Positions 21,088 to 41,397 of a stretch of 62,500 bases of DNA are shown one piece after another. Origin of the DNA: Glandiceps talaboti (Eukaryota > Hemichordata > Enteropneusta > Spengelidae); NCBI RefSeq assembly GCF_964340395.1, contig NC_135549.1, positions 9,664,842 to 9,727,341 on the forward strand. The letters run 5' to 3'. Position numbers and translations under genes: made by a program. Positions within the stretch are counted from its first letter, which is position 1, and every line of letters begins with the position of its first letter. Below the pieces are notes generated by a model. That model did not search any database. It was given only the letters and a program-made list of their open reading frames with translations, and was not told the origin of the DNA.

Positions 21088-24000
21088 TTATTTGCATTGA
21101 CTAGTGTGTTATAGTTGTAACATGTATCAGTGGACTACAAAAAATAATATTCAAAGGAATGATAAAGAAATTCATATCAACACAACATCTTATAATTCTT
21201 CTTTACAGTTATACAATTATTAAAGGTAGGAATGCACATAGTGTTACATCACATTTGCCCAATGTTTATACATATAATGGTTTTAGCCATTCATGCTGAG
21301 TACCCTTGCCATAGGTGGTAAGTATTGATTATTGCCCAGCCTCATACTTTCAGTATGACATTTGGCATCCTCAATACTAGATAATGGTTAATTTATATAC
21401 TTTATGGACATTTTAGAAACATCTGTTACATATATAATCCGCTAATAGTTAATATATGTTTACACATGTAGTACATGTGAACATGTTCCATTCACAACAA
21501 GAGACTATACTAACACGTCTTGTGAAATATACATGTCTCGGCACTAAGCTTATGTAGACAAATTCACTGTAAGATCTGACTACCAGGGACTGCTACTGCT
21601 TGCTATATATCTTCTCAGTAAATCATTAGAAGTCCCTGTGCCAACAGAGTGTGGTTTTATGTCATCATAATTTCAAGTGCAGAAAACCGTGGAAACTGAC
21701 ATGGGTTTAACCTGATAACCAAAGTTCTCTGTGTTTGCATACAAAACAGCATAGTTTTAATACTACCAAACTAGTACCCTGTAATACTAAGTAATATTGT
21801 GTGACGTGACCAACAATGTAATATCATTTCATTGAATCATGATGGCCATTAATGATCCATACATTGTATATACATTAACTATGACATAAGGAAGTGACTG
21901 TACATTCAACGGCAGCCTACATACATATAGAAGTCTACGATGTGTACACCGAATTACTAAACAAACGGTGTATTAGAAAATACTTTTTCCTTCCAGGGTA
22001 ATTGAGACCCTAGCTGCTCAATCTTTCCCCTCGTTGTTCAGGTATCGACTATTTTCTTCTAGCCATTGGGCAAAATTCGTCCGTGACAGTCACTTGGGAT
22101 AATATTGCAGTTGAAACCCCCACTGGCCGTATTAGTGAAGCACACTAATCTTCCCTCCATAGAACACTGTCCACACTGAAAATACTCACTGACCTTTCCC
22201 ATTAAATATTTGTAATTTGTACCTCTCCACTGAGTTGTAATATTTAGCAATTATCGTGTAATTACGTCATAGTATTGCTAGGGAGAACTCGAACAGCTCA
22301 CACCCTAAACGAGGTTATTGTATATCACAGCAGCTTTAGATTTCTCGCCAAGAGGGTGATTTATTTTCAATGTCACGGCCAACACTATCACCGAAAATGT
22401 GTAAATTATTTATTTCATATGTAGTTTAGCTTTACACGGGGTATATGATGTTCTGCAGTAATCTGAAATTCTGAATTGAGAAAATTTCGAGACATTTTTG
22501 ACAAAATGTGTGGCATTTTGTAATAAACTTTGGCGGGATTTGTAATAATATGTAACTACATACACTATGGGAGCAATTTGTAGTACATCGATGACAGTGA
22601 TATTCTCATAAAACACTACCGGGATTAATTCTGGTAATGTTAATTATAGAGCTAATTGATAGCAATTTGGTATTAAATTGATGAATACATTGGATAGTGT
22701 GAAGAGAGGGACGATTTGAAGTAACGGTTAGCAATGTGAAGGTTGTATGTGTTTGATTGCCATTAGGCTGTCTAAGTGATCGTGATTGAAGAAAGTGCAC
22801 AGTCTTTCAGAACATGATTCCCTCTCTAGATTATAGCCTGCAGCATACCATGCTTGTTTTACTTTTAGCAAATAACTTGCTAGCGACTTCAATCAACCGC
22901 TCAACCATGATACTACAAATTGCATCCATTAAATAAAATTTCTTCATGGTCAGCCTCGCTTACAACCTACCAATCGAATCGAATATACAAAAGAGAACGA
23001 TATATCTTTAACGTCCGCGCTTGCAGTGAGCAACAGAATGTAACTGTTATCTTAGGTTTTATCTTATTATAAAACAACTGGAAGGAGAATGACACTATTC
23101 AGCCTCTACACTGAGTCTCACAACAGTTTTCATGTATATGTAAAGGTCGCATAAATTAAATATATGAAGAGAGCACCTCGTTACTATTTTCTTCGAGTGT
23201 CCTTCGATGAAACAGTGTGAAGGTGTGAATAAAATGATAATAAAAACGTCCATGTCAATAGTTTATTGTTAATGGGATTTCGAATTACATAAATTTTGAT
23301 AAATACAGCGATAAATCTAAATATAATGTTCAAGCAACTAGTTTATAAATCAGACTATGGGTAAGACTTTTATGATTTTCTTTTGGAAAGATTTTTCTTT
23401 TAGTATGATGAATGACACGCTATTCATATAGCTTAATGTAAGAGTATCATATCAACAGATACAAGAAGGCCGTAGTCATACATGTCAGTAAAAAAAATAA
23501 AGCAATTTTCCCGCCAAAATAATTGTGACGACATTTTCTGCTTTGTTCAAATATTTGTCATATGGCTGCTTAATTTCAATCTGAAATGATGGAAATGTTC
23601 CTTAAGGCGTGATTAATGAGATTGAACTTATAGTTTAGCCATGTTTGTTTTAAGTTCATTATCATGCATTAGTTAAGCACACACTGACAAAAACCTTCAA
23701 TGTGTTGAAGGTGGCTAGTTATGGAAGAAGAGGCAGATGAAGTTGGATTATTCACTAAATACCTGTTATGACACTCTTGACCTTTGATGATATATAATAC
23801 CTCACTAATCCACTAACTTGATAGTATTTGTGGAAACGTTAGAGCTTGTTCAGTAAACTAGTAGTAGTAATTTGATATCAGTTCCTTTAATTTCTTACTG
23901 TGCAGTGTATCTTCTGCTTTACAACAACTTTTTGTATGATATCTGTTTCCTTTGTTCGTGTATTTTCCCCACTCTATTCCCTGGAGTCATACATTGCTAT

Positions 24001-25127
24001 TTGACTTCTAAAAGTATTATCTTCGCCGATGGAACGAGATTGCTGTGCCGTTTTTCTATTGAGTTCCCAGCCAATCTTTCCCCTGAGTTATACATTTTGA
24101 AGTTGTGTTCATATTCTTGCCTTAACTTTCCAGAACAGACCAAGACTGACTATGATCACTATCGACAATTTTACTATCGTAATTATACAGACCAACTTCT
24201 TAATATAAACTTCTATTACTTCGCCAACTCCGCTGATTTTCCTTCGAATATACACATATTAAGGCCTTAAGGCGATTGTTAGACGAAAAAAAGTGAACAC
24301 GGAAGACTTACCGCCATTAATCATATATGGCAGGTGTATTTTGACAAAGATGTAAGACACAGTGCAGAGATATGTTACTTACGACACCTAAGACTGTGGT
24401 TCAATTAAGACTTGTGTTGAAGAAAAAGATATTTCAAACGCCTTTGCTGTGAAACCTGTAAAGGTGGGCGTATGTGAATGTCATTTGATGCAATGTTGTA
24501 CATAGCGCTGATGACACCTAAACCTGACTACTTCAAGACAGCAACAATTTGTTGATGTACCATGTCACGTAAAATACAATATATGTACTGTATATGCATA
24601 CACTGAAGTTCTAAAGTACTGAAGTAGGGTTAGATGCAAATATCACGAGGTATTCATTTAATATTACCGAAGACCCAAAGATAATAATATTTCCAGTAAT
24701 AACTGCAGTTCTGTTGTACTTATTGAGACTACCACACTGTAAGCTTTTGTTGAGCTAGAAAGGGGCAGACATTCAGTATTGCAGCATAGTGTTCGTCTGT
24801 CTAATCAATAAATTGGGATTTTACGTTTTAGTAGGTACATTTGAGTAGTATTGTAACGTCTTATTAGTTATTACGTCGTAAAACATTTCGTTTCCAGAAA
24901 GTCTGTCCTTGTTGATATTCTACACTCAGTATCACTATGATAGAATAATGCTCTAGGTCGCCCCTTTCAATAAAATTATACTAAACGCCACTAATGGAAA
25001 TAGTAAACAAATAATAATAAGTAATGACCAACGGCAAAGTTAATTTATATCAATTCAACAGCTTTATTGGAATAGCAAACTTTGAGAACGAATAAAGGAG
25101 GTCACGTGAGTCAAAAGCACAAAACAG

Positions 25128-25130
<3 letters not shown>
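21088..25130. other. Intronic stretch, mostly featureless
   Basis: Apart from the cysteine-patterned segment at 22059-22175, only chance-like frames were seen, including a 132-codon plus-strand frame at 23872-24270 with no recognisable domain or splice context. Confidence 0.35.
22059..22175 (-). CDS. Candidate terminal exon, cysteine-patterned
   Basis: After a plausible acceptor (gtgagtattttcag) there are 38 codons and a TAG. The cysteine spacing is CGQC, then seven residues, C, ten residues, C, seven residues, C, ending HGRILPNG. Such spacing is common in small secreted modules (VWC- or EGF-like), and the local GC content is higher than the flanks. There is no partner exon, so the call is weak. 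It would be a nested gene on the same strand as the host gene. Confidence 0.22.
   Translation of the reverse strand, partial: CGQCSMEGRLVCFTNTASGGFNCNIIPSDCHGRILPNG

Positions 25131-25211
<81 letters not shown>
25131..25211. repeat. (TA)n microsatellite
   Basis: About 40 uninterrupted TA units. Confidence 0.97.
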
Positions 25212-25214
<3 letters not shown>

Positions 25215-27328
25215 TACAATGCAAAACAAAAAGGAAATCGAATACTATCCATGATCCTGAAACAATCTATTATGAATTTTGCAGTCGTCACTACAATATA
25301 TTTATATAGTCATGTAATATACCCATATAGGAGTAGTCATTACTCTTGCAATGAAATGGCTTAGTTTGTAGTATTTACAACATTTCTCCTTGTGTATTCA
25401 TGGGCAGATATTAAACAGAATTTTAAGGAAAGCAGTCACATTTAAATTTAAAGAATGGTTACGATTCAGCACAGATGGCCACTGGAAACATTATACGTTG
25501 ATATAGGAGTATGTTTGTCATGCATGTTTTATACCTTCAGGCGTGTACATACACTATAGATAAGATGCTTTAGCTTTAGATGGCCAGTGTCGAATTTGTG
25601 TTAAGGTCGTTGTCAAACGTTATGCATACGGTAGTTTTAATGGATAGAACAGTGTGTGGGTGATGAGTTGATACTTAGAAATCACATAAATGTAATCATA
25701 GTTTTGGAAGGATATTTTAAGACCACTGACATATATACTTCATCGTTCAAAGATTTATGCGTCACCAATTTACCAATTTATTATTGTCGAATAGGTAGAC
25801 ATCAGGATTTTGTAGAAAAGATGATGCCTTGCGTCCTTAGGGTGTACATCGTTAAATTATTACACAAGGAAAATGAAGAAAAAACAACAACGGGGCTTGT
25901 CAGAAAATCCTGTGATGAACTGCACAAAGCATTGATTTCTGAAAGCCACTATCGTAGCTTAGGGGAAATATGCTCACATATGTAGGGACTGAACACTTTC
26001 TTCAATTTCCCCTAACAACTACAGATCTGATCAAAGTTGTTTGTGCTCGTTAGAATGGCTTGTATATTCACAGGACATATTTACTCCTGGTGTTTTACAC
26101 ATAGAACGTGAAGGGGTTTGATTGTTACGGACACGTTCATTAAGTTATTTTGGGCGATGGATCTCTCTCTATGTTATTGTTTGTAGCACGTCAAGAAGTA
26201 TTTGCTCGAGTGAAGAATATGCCCATGACGGCACATTTGATTCAAAGACGGTATCGTATTACTCTGGGGCACACAGTGTTTGACAAAATTGTTAAGACGA
26301 AGTGGTGATACTTTTAGTTAAACAGAGAAGACTACGTTGCTATAGAAACTTCACTGCAAACCGTGACGGTTATTTGCTGAGTATTTTCAACAATCGAGAT
26401 AACATTCTTCATGTATTATCTAATGTTAAACATCGATTAACAATTTCTAGCTGACGCCACCACAAATTTAATTAAATGTACTAAGCTATATTTGTCCATT
26501 TAATTTCACTTTCAAGTTAAATCGGCATAGTCACTTGCTGTTTGGTACTTTCCCTATAAGTAACTTTGTCAGTCACAACAAACATTTGAATATGAAAGAT
26601 AATGGTTTATGGGGCTGCAAAGCAAGTCGATGTAAACATTCTTATCAAAGTATGTTTATAATGGGATAGGCTGATCTGTCGAAGACATCGAAATATTCCA
26701 ACCCTTATGTCACATTTCGTCTGCTCTATTCTGTGAAATATTATAACTTTAAGTGACTTGTTTTGCCTTTATATTAATCTCAGACCACTATAGAAAATAT
26801 AGAGTATTAATCAAAGCATTTGTCTCCCATATTCGTCTTGAAAGCACCAGTAGCTACCAGGTACAGTTTTGTGTTTGTTATCAAACATCCTCTATCTCAC
26901 TGCAGCAAACCTCTTTACAAACAAATGGTACGTCTTTAATGTGTTTCACAAAGTGCGAATGATGCTGTACCGCATCTATGCCAGAGTAACCCTTTATTGA
27001 TTGTCAGTGACAGTGCGTGGTATGTTAGTACCTTTTGTAGTACAGTGAAACTGAGAGGTCGCCAACCTTATTTCTAGATCCTAAGCCCTAGTATAGCCCA
27101 AACAGATTTTCTTTTCAGTTTCGATGTGATTGGGAGCCATTATCATTCCAACGTGTAAAAAACGGGATTGGCGTATTAAATGCTGAAGGAAATGCCTTAA
27201 AGAAACCCCAAGAAATGTTTATCATGTCAGGGGATTAGTGTACCCGGTTAAATTTTAACAAAGTCTTCATTTGTTACTACAAGATGTTTGGTTCATTGTA
27301 ACTTAAAATTTTGCAATAAATCATGTGT

Positions 27329-27411
27329 ATACATACATACATACATACATACATACATACATCCACACACACACGTACATACATACATACATACATACAT
27401 ATATACATAGA
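27329..27411. repeat. (CATA)n microsatellite with CACACA interruption
   Basis: Two CATA runs separated by tccacacacacacg. Confidence 0.95.
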
Positions 27412-28257
27412 CTTCCTCCCAGTAGAGCACATGCCATTTAAATGGAGTATTTTGTTTGTCTGTTCAACTGTGGCTGACTGTATTCGTCATGATCCAAATA
27501 ACATTCATTATAATGATCAAAATTGCATATGACCTTATAATCATTTTCATTCTGTGATAACACTTGTACTATATATTGGTGTATTTAGATCACATTTTTA
27601 TGTATCTGGGATCAATTACCTAAAGCTAGATTAAACGATGAGATTAACGGCAAGTTTAATTGAAATAGAAAAATGGGAAACGAGGTATTTTACACCGAGG
27701 AACTCGCGTGTGAAAATAGAACAAAGAGTCAAAGATTAGAATTCTGATCAAAACAACTTACATACATATGCCCTAGGATAAGCAAGGGCATCGGCTCCTT
27801 TTACGCATTCTGTGTTATGACGGAAAATGTATAAAATACTCAGTCCACCTGGACAGGTGGAAACAAGAGAAAAATATAGTAGGTGCCTATGTCTATGTCA
27901 CGATCTAAATCGTCTGGAAAGAACGCAAAGTACAAAATATTTTGTTCTAAGAACACTAAAGCATTGCATTTTAAAAGAAGGCCTATTATTTAGAAGGGCG
28001 TCAACGGACAACTAAGTCATGGTTTACATATTCCAGAGAAATCCCATAGAACCTGTTTATTATATGATATAGAAGTTTGTATTAGGAAGGAAATAGTACA
28101 TGCAATTTATCTTCCTAATTGGATTTGAATGGTAGATGCAGTGGTTATTAAATGGTACAATCGGCATTTATATTGTTTCTAGTACCACTTAAATATAAGT
28201 ACTCGAACAGAAAATTCCAATTTAGTAATTTGATGAAATGAACACAGTGCTGTCACA

Positions 28258-28346
28258 CTCCTTTTTAACCCCAACAAAAACCTACCAAGTAGAAAATTCA
28301 CTCCTTTTTAAGCCAACATAAACTTACCAAGTGGAAAATTCAGTAA
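28258..28346. repeat. Diverged tandem duplication, about 45-bp unit
   Basis: Two adjacent copies both read ACTCCTTTTTAA..CCAACA.AAAC.TACCAAGT.GAAAATTCA, with a few substitutions and a one- or two-base length difference. Confidence 0.8.
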
Positions 28347-29172
28347 GTACGACAAAACTGCTCTGATTACTGGAAATGTTATCTTTGGTTCTTCCGTATT
28401 TCGGTAATATCTAATGAATACCTCTTTGCATATTATATCTATATCTACGGTGCTGATAATGTATACACCCCAATACGTACTTATATATATACGTATACAG
28501 TATAAAGTAGACATTATACAGTATACAATGTGTTTGTTTGGCATGGTTCATGAACAACTTGTTGCACTATGCCCTTAAACTTCACTAAAATGCTAACGGA
28601 AACCCTCGATCAAACTATTGTTTTAACATTAACGTCATTGCATGCCTTCAGTGGTATTAATGGTTGTTTTATGTCGTTGTTGGAACAGTTGATGATGTAG
28701 TAAGAGTTTTCTCTGCATTTCAGTATACTATGCTAACTAATGTCATCAAATCATTTAAAGGGTTGAGTTCTGCTAATAGGAAGTGATGGTTAATTATGCT
28801 TCAGTAAATAGAAAAGTACAAGTAGATTTTAACATGCAGCCCAATTTAGCCCGAAAACGTATAAACTTAGCTTGTGCACGGATTACCAGTTGATACAGAC
28901 AGTGATTTGACAGAAAAAAAGGATTGCCTTAATATAAATGGACCTGTGCGTTAATAATGTCCTCAGTGGAATGATAACCATGTATAATGAAGCATATGTC
29001 CTCAGACCAGAAACATTATAGGAGAAGAGTATAGGTGGTCATATAATACGTATTACTACATTGTTCGTTTCAGCTCCGCCGGTGAAAGTTGACATTATGC
29101 CGTCATGGCGTAATCGACAATTAGCTACTATTATGTTTGGTCTGTATAGTATGTAATATAAATAACTAAATA

Positions 29173-29289
<117 letters not shown>

Positions 29290-30109
29290 TAGGCTAACCT
29301 AGACAATTAGCCCGTGTTGTTAGTAGACGAAAATAATTACTTATTACGTTGAAGCAAAGCATTACTCTGGAGTTAGCATTATAGGACTTGAAAGGAGGGG
29401 GTTATGATATTAAGGGAGGTGGGGGAGGGGATAAGAGATATCCTTCGATCCAACTTTGTTGGTATCTGTTATAAATGTTCAATATCAGCACAATGTTTCA
29501 TGTTTTGTAAAGCAAAGTTGTGGAATGTAATGTCATAGATTGGGCTTTTATGTAGCACAACTTTTCAAAAGGAAGTATATTGGTTTATTAGATAAACGGT
29601 TGAACTACTCGGGAATGCTCACTTTGGATTTCAAAATTGAGTCCTTCATGACAACAGCAAACCGAATCGCATGTGGATTTATGGTCGCTAAAGACACGTG
29701 CATTTCCTGCAGTATACCCCTGAAGCTATCGAGACGTCAGCGAAAATTTGGTATTCATTTTTAAACATTCTTCGACACTCTAAATCGAAATTATCATTTG
29801 TAACTATGAACTAAGAGTCCATTAACGTTCATTCTCCCATTTCTTATAATGTTAAGCTACTCACACGTACCTGTCAATGTGTATGATGACATTTAATCCC
29901 TGTAAGGACAATTACAGGAATGCTATTAGTAACGTAAGAACACTTCCAACCTAGTAGAACGTAAACCAAACAAGGCAAATTGCTTTAAAGCTTAGATCAC
30001 TGGTCAAATCCATTACCTTCTGTTCCTGCTAATCAATCCTGAAAATGGTAATGTGTGTAAGACACAGTTACTGTAATGGCTTCTGTGTGAAAAATAACCC
30101 ATCGTCTCG

Positions 30110-30352
30110 TCAATTTACAATTTCGATTATAACATATTGAAAGCGGATAGAATACAATGGCGGTTTTTGATGCCTAGCAAGTTCAACATTGCTGAGCATG
30201 GTCATGGGAGATTGGAGGTACAGTCGGAGAACATCAACAATGGCTCGATAATTCCTTTGGGGTATGAAATACGTAAGACGCGATGTTGAAATTAATGTTT
30301 CTGAAACTTTACATGTGAACAGTGTTGGTATATGTACAATACGCATGTGCAA
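30110..30352 (-). other. Unassigned 80-codon open frame
   Basis: Minus-strand frame including RNYRAIVDVLRLYLQSPMTM and RHQKPPLYSIRFQYVIIEI, ending in TGA. Residue use looks protein-like, and GC content is above the flanks. No family is recognised and no flanking splice sites are convincing. It could be an exon, a repeat fragment or chance. Confidence 0.18.
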
Positions 30353-31210
30353 TATTAACGTTTATGCTATCAAAAGAACCACTCAGTGACAGTGGATGCG
30401 TACATACCCGCAGAGTCTGCTATTAAAATACGCACGCGCAATGCATTGTGTTAGATATCCCCGTACTGATGACAACTACCGTATCTGCCAATCAACACGG
30501 CGTATTACTGTTATGAACAATCAAGATAATTACATTTCCCAATTAGTCTCCACTGCGACTGTAAACAAGACCCTAAAATATAGGTTTTAAGAAATTACAT
30601 TTGCTGCCCGTTGACGCCAGTAACACGAACTCCAACAACGTAGACTGTATTACAGATACGTCAGTCGTGTTGTTAAGCCCTATCAGGCTTCTAAACCTCC
30701 CTGGTAGTGTAATACGAATGTCGTATCTTACAGACTATTAAACTCCGAAGCTAATATTCAAGCTTTCTATTTTGACATTTACAAAATGGTATTCAAGTAG
30801 TATCATGCTGTGTGTCACTTTCCGAAGAGAGATACTTGATTATTGAAACGTTTTATGAGGGACATTCTCTAACAATTTTTGAACGTGATTAGTACAAGGT
30901 AAGATTTATGTATTCGTACAAAAATCCGTTTTACAATACTGTCATCTAAATGTATATATCTTGTGTACTGAAACCTTGCCCAACAACTCTACCCAAGTCA
31001 GGTGACATAAAGGTAGTAAGTATCATCAAAATGAACCCAGGAGGAAAATACTACCACTGGAAACTCATGGCATAGACCTACCTAATGTCAACATATGAAG
31101 TAATTTTGACCTATCACATGTTTGATTAATGATAATAATATGCGAATATGTTAGAAGAAAAATAAATACACAGATTAAGAAGGTAAATGGTATTACGTTA
31201 CCATTTAAAG

Positions 31211-31715
31211 AGGTGTGCCACTCCAGAAAAAATAAAACACTTTCATAAACTCCGGGTTTTGGAGAGTTACTTCACAATTTTATATTACCAATATCACGCT
31301 CGATTTTAGAGAACCATCAGTTTCAGTTGTGCCTAATTTGGTGTTTTTGTGTGGGCACATTGCCTCATGGGAATCAGTAGAAATGCGTATGCAGGAGATC
31401 ACCCCTGAATATTCATAACAAGTGCTTATTACATTGAATGAAAACATACGCTAGTTGTTTTTAGTCATCGGCATCACTGAAGAACACTGGGCCCGATATA
31501 TATGTATATGAATATATGAATATTGTATATTCATATTTTAATATTGCATATACGCATTTCTGCTGTCATCCATGAGGTGATGGCGCCCACAGCAAAAATC
31601 AAATGAGGCACAACTACAAATGGGTGTTACTCTGAAATCGCGCATAATGTAGATAATGTAAAATGATGAGACTCAAAATTTATGAAAATGTCTTTATTTC
31701 CTGGAGTTGTGTTCG
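31211..31715. mobile_element. Foldback MITE of about 505 bp with long inverted arms
   Basis: The left arm (from AGGTGTGCCACTCCAG at 31211 to about 31395) is matched in reverse complement by the right arm (about 31536 to 31715). Matching blocks include ACTCCAG/CTGGAGT at the ends, TTTCATAAA, GTTGTGCCT.ATTTG, GTGGGC...CCTCATGG and AGAAATGCGTAT near the centre. The arms are diverged and the central spacer is AT-rich. No transposase frame is seen, so it would be non-autonomous. Confidence 0.78.
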
Positions 31716-32992
31716 GATTCCCCTTCAACATTAACTCTGTAATACACAATTCATGAAACGTGTGTTTCTCACGTTTGATCTATTCGATAAACTGTGGGGG
31801 TCATTAGATATTGCAATCTGGAAATCAAAAACATTCTTCGAAGATATTTTTCCATTTCCATTTCCGTATATGAACCAGAATTTATAATTGGTCTCATGAC
31901 GCTGACAGTAATTATCCTTTGTTATAAATTTCAATAAAATTGTCACGATCTTGTCAGACGAGTCACTGTGCAAGGACGATCACGAACAGATGACACACTT
32001 AGCGATAGAATAGAATGGTGACGTATTGGATATCTATTATGCAATGTGAAGGATTCAAATTGTAGAGGAAATAGTCATTATTGATGACTCGATGATCGGT
32101 GATACGTTTACATCATGTGATGTACTTTATTGATAAACTAATTTAAATAGTTTAATATTTTATTCTTGGGACATTTAAGTATCAGCGGTTAGTAGTCATA
32201 CTAGAAGATTTCGTATGTTTTTATTTTAAATGAGCACGTCTATTCAATGCTATATAGCTTTGCCAATAACAAACTTTACGGAAAACGATTTAGTTCTTTA
32301 GTACTGCAAACATAAAGGTTCAACTATTTAGTGATACACAAGACCTAACAACGTCTTTCGCTAGCACTACTTTATTCACTCTTACAAAGAATATTTTAAT
32401 GGTCTCTCAGGCACCTACCTGTACGGTCTACATGAAAACAATGTCTATAACGAGTCTGTGATTTGACAACAGAACTGAATGACTTGACTGGGTGATAACA
32501 CATTCTCTTCTAATCACGTAGATCAATAATAGATGTGATGAAAGTCTATACTAATCTAACTACACAGATCAGCCTGTCATATAGTGTTAAAGCCGCGTCA
32601 CACTTGATATTTGAGTCTCACGAGACTAGCAATTTGCCGACAGTACATTCCCTGTATTGGATTGCTGAAGAAAAGATAACATGTAAACTCATCTATAGTA
32701 AGGAGAAAAAGGAAATGATTAGCGTTTGATGAGATATCACTGTTATATACCCGTATCAAGGATACTCGCTGTAGGCTGATTGGACGCGCAGATCAAAAAA
32801 CGAAAAACACTATAATGATAGCCTTTCATATTCTTCCAATTACGCTGAAGTTGTTGTTCGCACACCTACAATGAAGGACAAAGTGAACAGTTTGATGTAA
32901 AATGAGCTACTTCATCATAATGTTCATTTAATCTCCAATCTACTGCATTGAGTGAATGCTGGTAAGCAGTAACAGTAGTAGACCAATGGTAG

Positions 32993-38768
<5,776 letters not shown>

Positions 38769-38777
38769 TGTCTGTTC

Positions 38778-38825
<48 letters not shown>

Positions 38826-38877
38826 GACTCTCTGTCTGTCTGACTCTCTGTCTGACTCTCTGTCTATCTGTCTCTCC
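38769..38877. repeat. (TGTC)n microsatellite with imperfect tail
   Basis: About 14 TGTC units, then interrupted TCTGTCTGACTC-type repeats. Confidence 0.95.
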
Positions 38878-40964
38878 CCTGTCTAAGTCTCCACCTCTAA
38901 ACTTGAAGTGAAGACGAGGATTTTTGAAGCTCATAGAGATAGACACGATTTACAGTGTGTAATTTTGCCTTGCTGCCTCTCCAACATGTATTCATTTGTA
39001 CTGTTTGATATTCCACCCACAGGAAAAAGATTCCAATTCAAGCTTTGCAATGTGGCATCGGCTGCCTATATATTCAGTCAACGTCACTATTAGATAATCA
39101 TGCAACAGTAAAAGTTAGTTGATCGATTATATGTCGACAAAGAACTATATTTATCTACGAGGGGTAACACGCATTAAGCACCATCAACTATCGGCATAAG
39201 CCTGTAGCGATTTTCCCTATCTCATCATTCAAGCTAAAATGGATATCAAGTCCGCGTATGTGCGTTTTGTCAAACAAATTCAAGCTAGAAAGTTTTTAGC
39301 AATATGGTATATATTCTGCTACATACTGTGCAAATAGCTGGACTCTGAGAGGGGTGGAGCGTAATCCCCTAGTTGTCTCCCCTTGAAACTCTACAAGATA
39401 GGTACATGCTTTGTTTGTACCCCTTTGAAAATAAATGGAATCATGCAATGGAAAGTTGAAATGTTGTCATTGTAACCACATGACATTTGTTAGATGATTT
39501 TATTATAATGATTTTATTACGCCCAACAGGTTTTTAATGATATAAACTGATATTCCAAATCGTATAGTTTTCAATTTGTATCGGATATTTGATAAATGTT
39601 ATTAATTAACGGAAAACTTATAGAACATGTGAAGTACAACATCTGTCGCCGATTTATCATTAAAGAGAGATACTGTCACAGTAAATTATAGTTCAATCTT
39701 GAACGATGACCATCACGACAGTACAACTATGTGGTTGCAATCTCCATGGTTTCAGTCAAAGTAAAAAAACAATTATAATTTAGAACATACTAACACGAGT
39801 CCTTGGAGATTTATAAGTTCAATTTGATAACACAAGTTATACATATTCACTTTTGATAATACATGGTTTTGATTTTAAATGCCTGCCTAAGGTAACACAA
39901 GGTAACTTTAAATTTGTTTTTACTCCTACACTATTCTCGCTCTATACCGCCAAAGGACAAGTTGAATCACACAGCTAATTAATTAAAATCCGCAAATGAA
40001 AACCGAAGGAATCCCATCAAATTCAGTAAATATACATTTTGCCAAAGGACAATCCAGTGAAAAATGAATATACATGACTGGTGTTGACCTTGGAGTGTGA
40101 TAAATTCATAATAAATACAGCTGGATGTCCTATTTTACTTCTGATATCTGTTATTGAACTGATTTAGGGCCTTTCAAACGATTCATGAGGGATATCAATT
40201 GAATGTCAGATGAAGGCTATGGGGTGTATTTCTAGGCAAATCGTCTAAAACCTTTTATGCAATTTTCAAAGACCGTGTTTCCACAAAGTACAAACCTCAA
40301 AGTCTGCAAGTAAAGTATTCGAGTTGCTAACAATATGTGTATTATGGCGGTTCTTCCAGATAGATTATTCTTGTCAGATTGTGCGTACTGTACTTGTCAA
40401 ACTACCTGCGATATTCATTACGTTCTAATGAAATAACCTGTTTGATCCTAACTGTCGACTCTCTGTATTAATATGTTTTTGCTTTAATTTGATAGAAGGC
40501 GATTTTTAGGCATCCTTATTGAACTATAACCCCGTTTTAATACTGACATGTTCAACTCTCTGCAACGACATTGACCCAGGAATAGCTTTCTTCATTCTCT
40601 CCGTAATGTGCATATTACGTCGGCAAACAAACCGCACGTACAAATAGAAAATGTCTGCCCCATGTTTGATGTTCTGTGTCATGTAGTTACACTGGCATGT
40701 TGCACGTTGGGATAGCAGGCGGTAAGGCTAAGGTACCATCATTCCTGGACTTTTGGTTAAGTCGACATAAGCTAAATATGCAAATTACGGATTGAGAACA
40801 CCACTATTGCATAATTATGCACCAGTGAGTTTTTGCATCGACGCGCGCACACTAGTGATATTTGCACTGTTTGCACCAATGCCCCAAACAGTATTGCATA
40901 CATGTATGTAAATGATCTTGTGATCATTGTACATACACAAAATCATACGAATCCAAGGTAATAT

Positions 40965-41000
40965 ATTTTTTTTTTGGGGGGGGGGGGGGGGGCGGCGGCG
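40965..41000. repeat. Poly-T/poly-G tract with GGC tail
   Basis: About ten T, then about 17 G, then GGCGGCGGCG. Runs like this are prone to sequencing and assembly length error. Confidence 0.9.
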
Positions 41001-41323
41001 CAAATGTCCTGTTCTAGATAAACATCATATAATGCTACCATATTACCCTAAGACACATGAGTGTCGCTACTTGACTCGAGGCATGTGCACTTTCACTCAC
41101 TACGCTCACTTTTTGGTAATGTGAAAGTTCGACTGCCGAGAACACCACAAGCACTTATATTTATATTCTCTCAAGTAGTGAATAAAACATAATATGACAG
41201 AGCCCCTTGATGTATGATACGCGTGAGTGCAAGTGTGGTGTTAGGAACATTTGCAACACCATGCTAGATATATTGTACTATCGAAACACCAAATGAGGCA
41301 TTACTACAGATGTCTATCCCCTC

Positions 41324-41397
41324 GTTCTGTCTGTGTCTGTGTCTGTGTGTCTGTCTGTCTGTCTGCCTGTCTGTCTGTCTGTCTGTCTGTCTGTCTG
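41324..41397. repeat. (CTGT)n microsatellite
   Basis: CTGTGT units grading into CTGT units. Confidence 0.95.

Noticed and set aside
23872-24270. 132-codon plus-strand open frame
   Set aside because: Hydrophobic and Tyr/Phe/Leu-rich as expected from T-rich DNA; no domain, no splice or promoter context.
24310-24370. Minus-strand stretch reading YIFVKIHLPYMINGG before a good donor (gtaagt)
   Set aside because: No usable acceptor lies between the upstream stop and the segment, and it fits no phase of the main gene.
25656-25985. 109-codon plus-strand open frame
   Set aside because: No recognisable family and no splice context; length compatible with chance in 62.5 kb.
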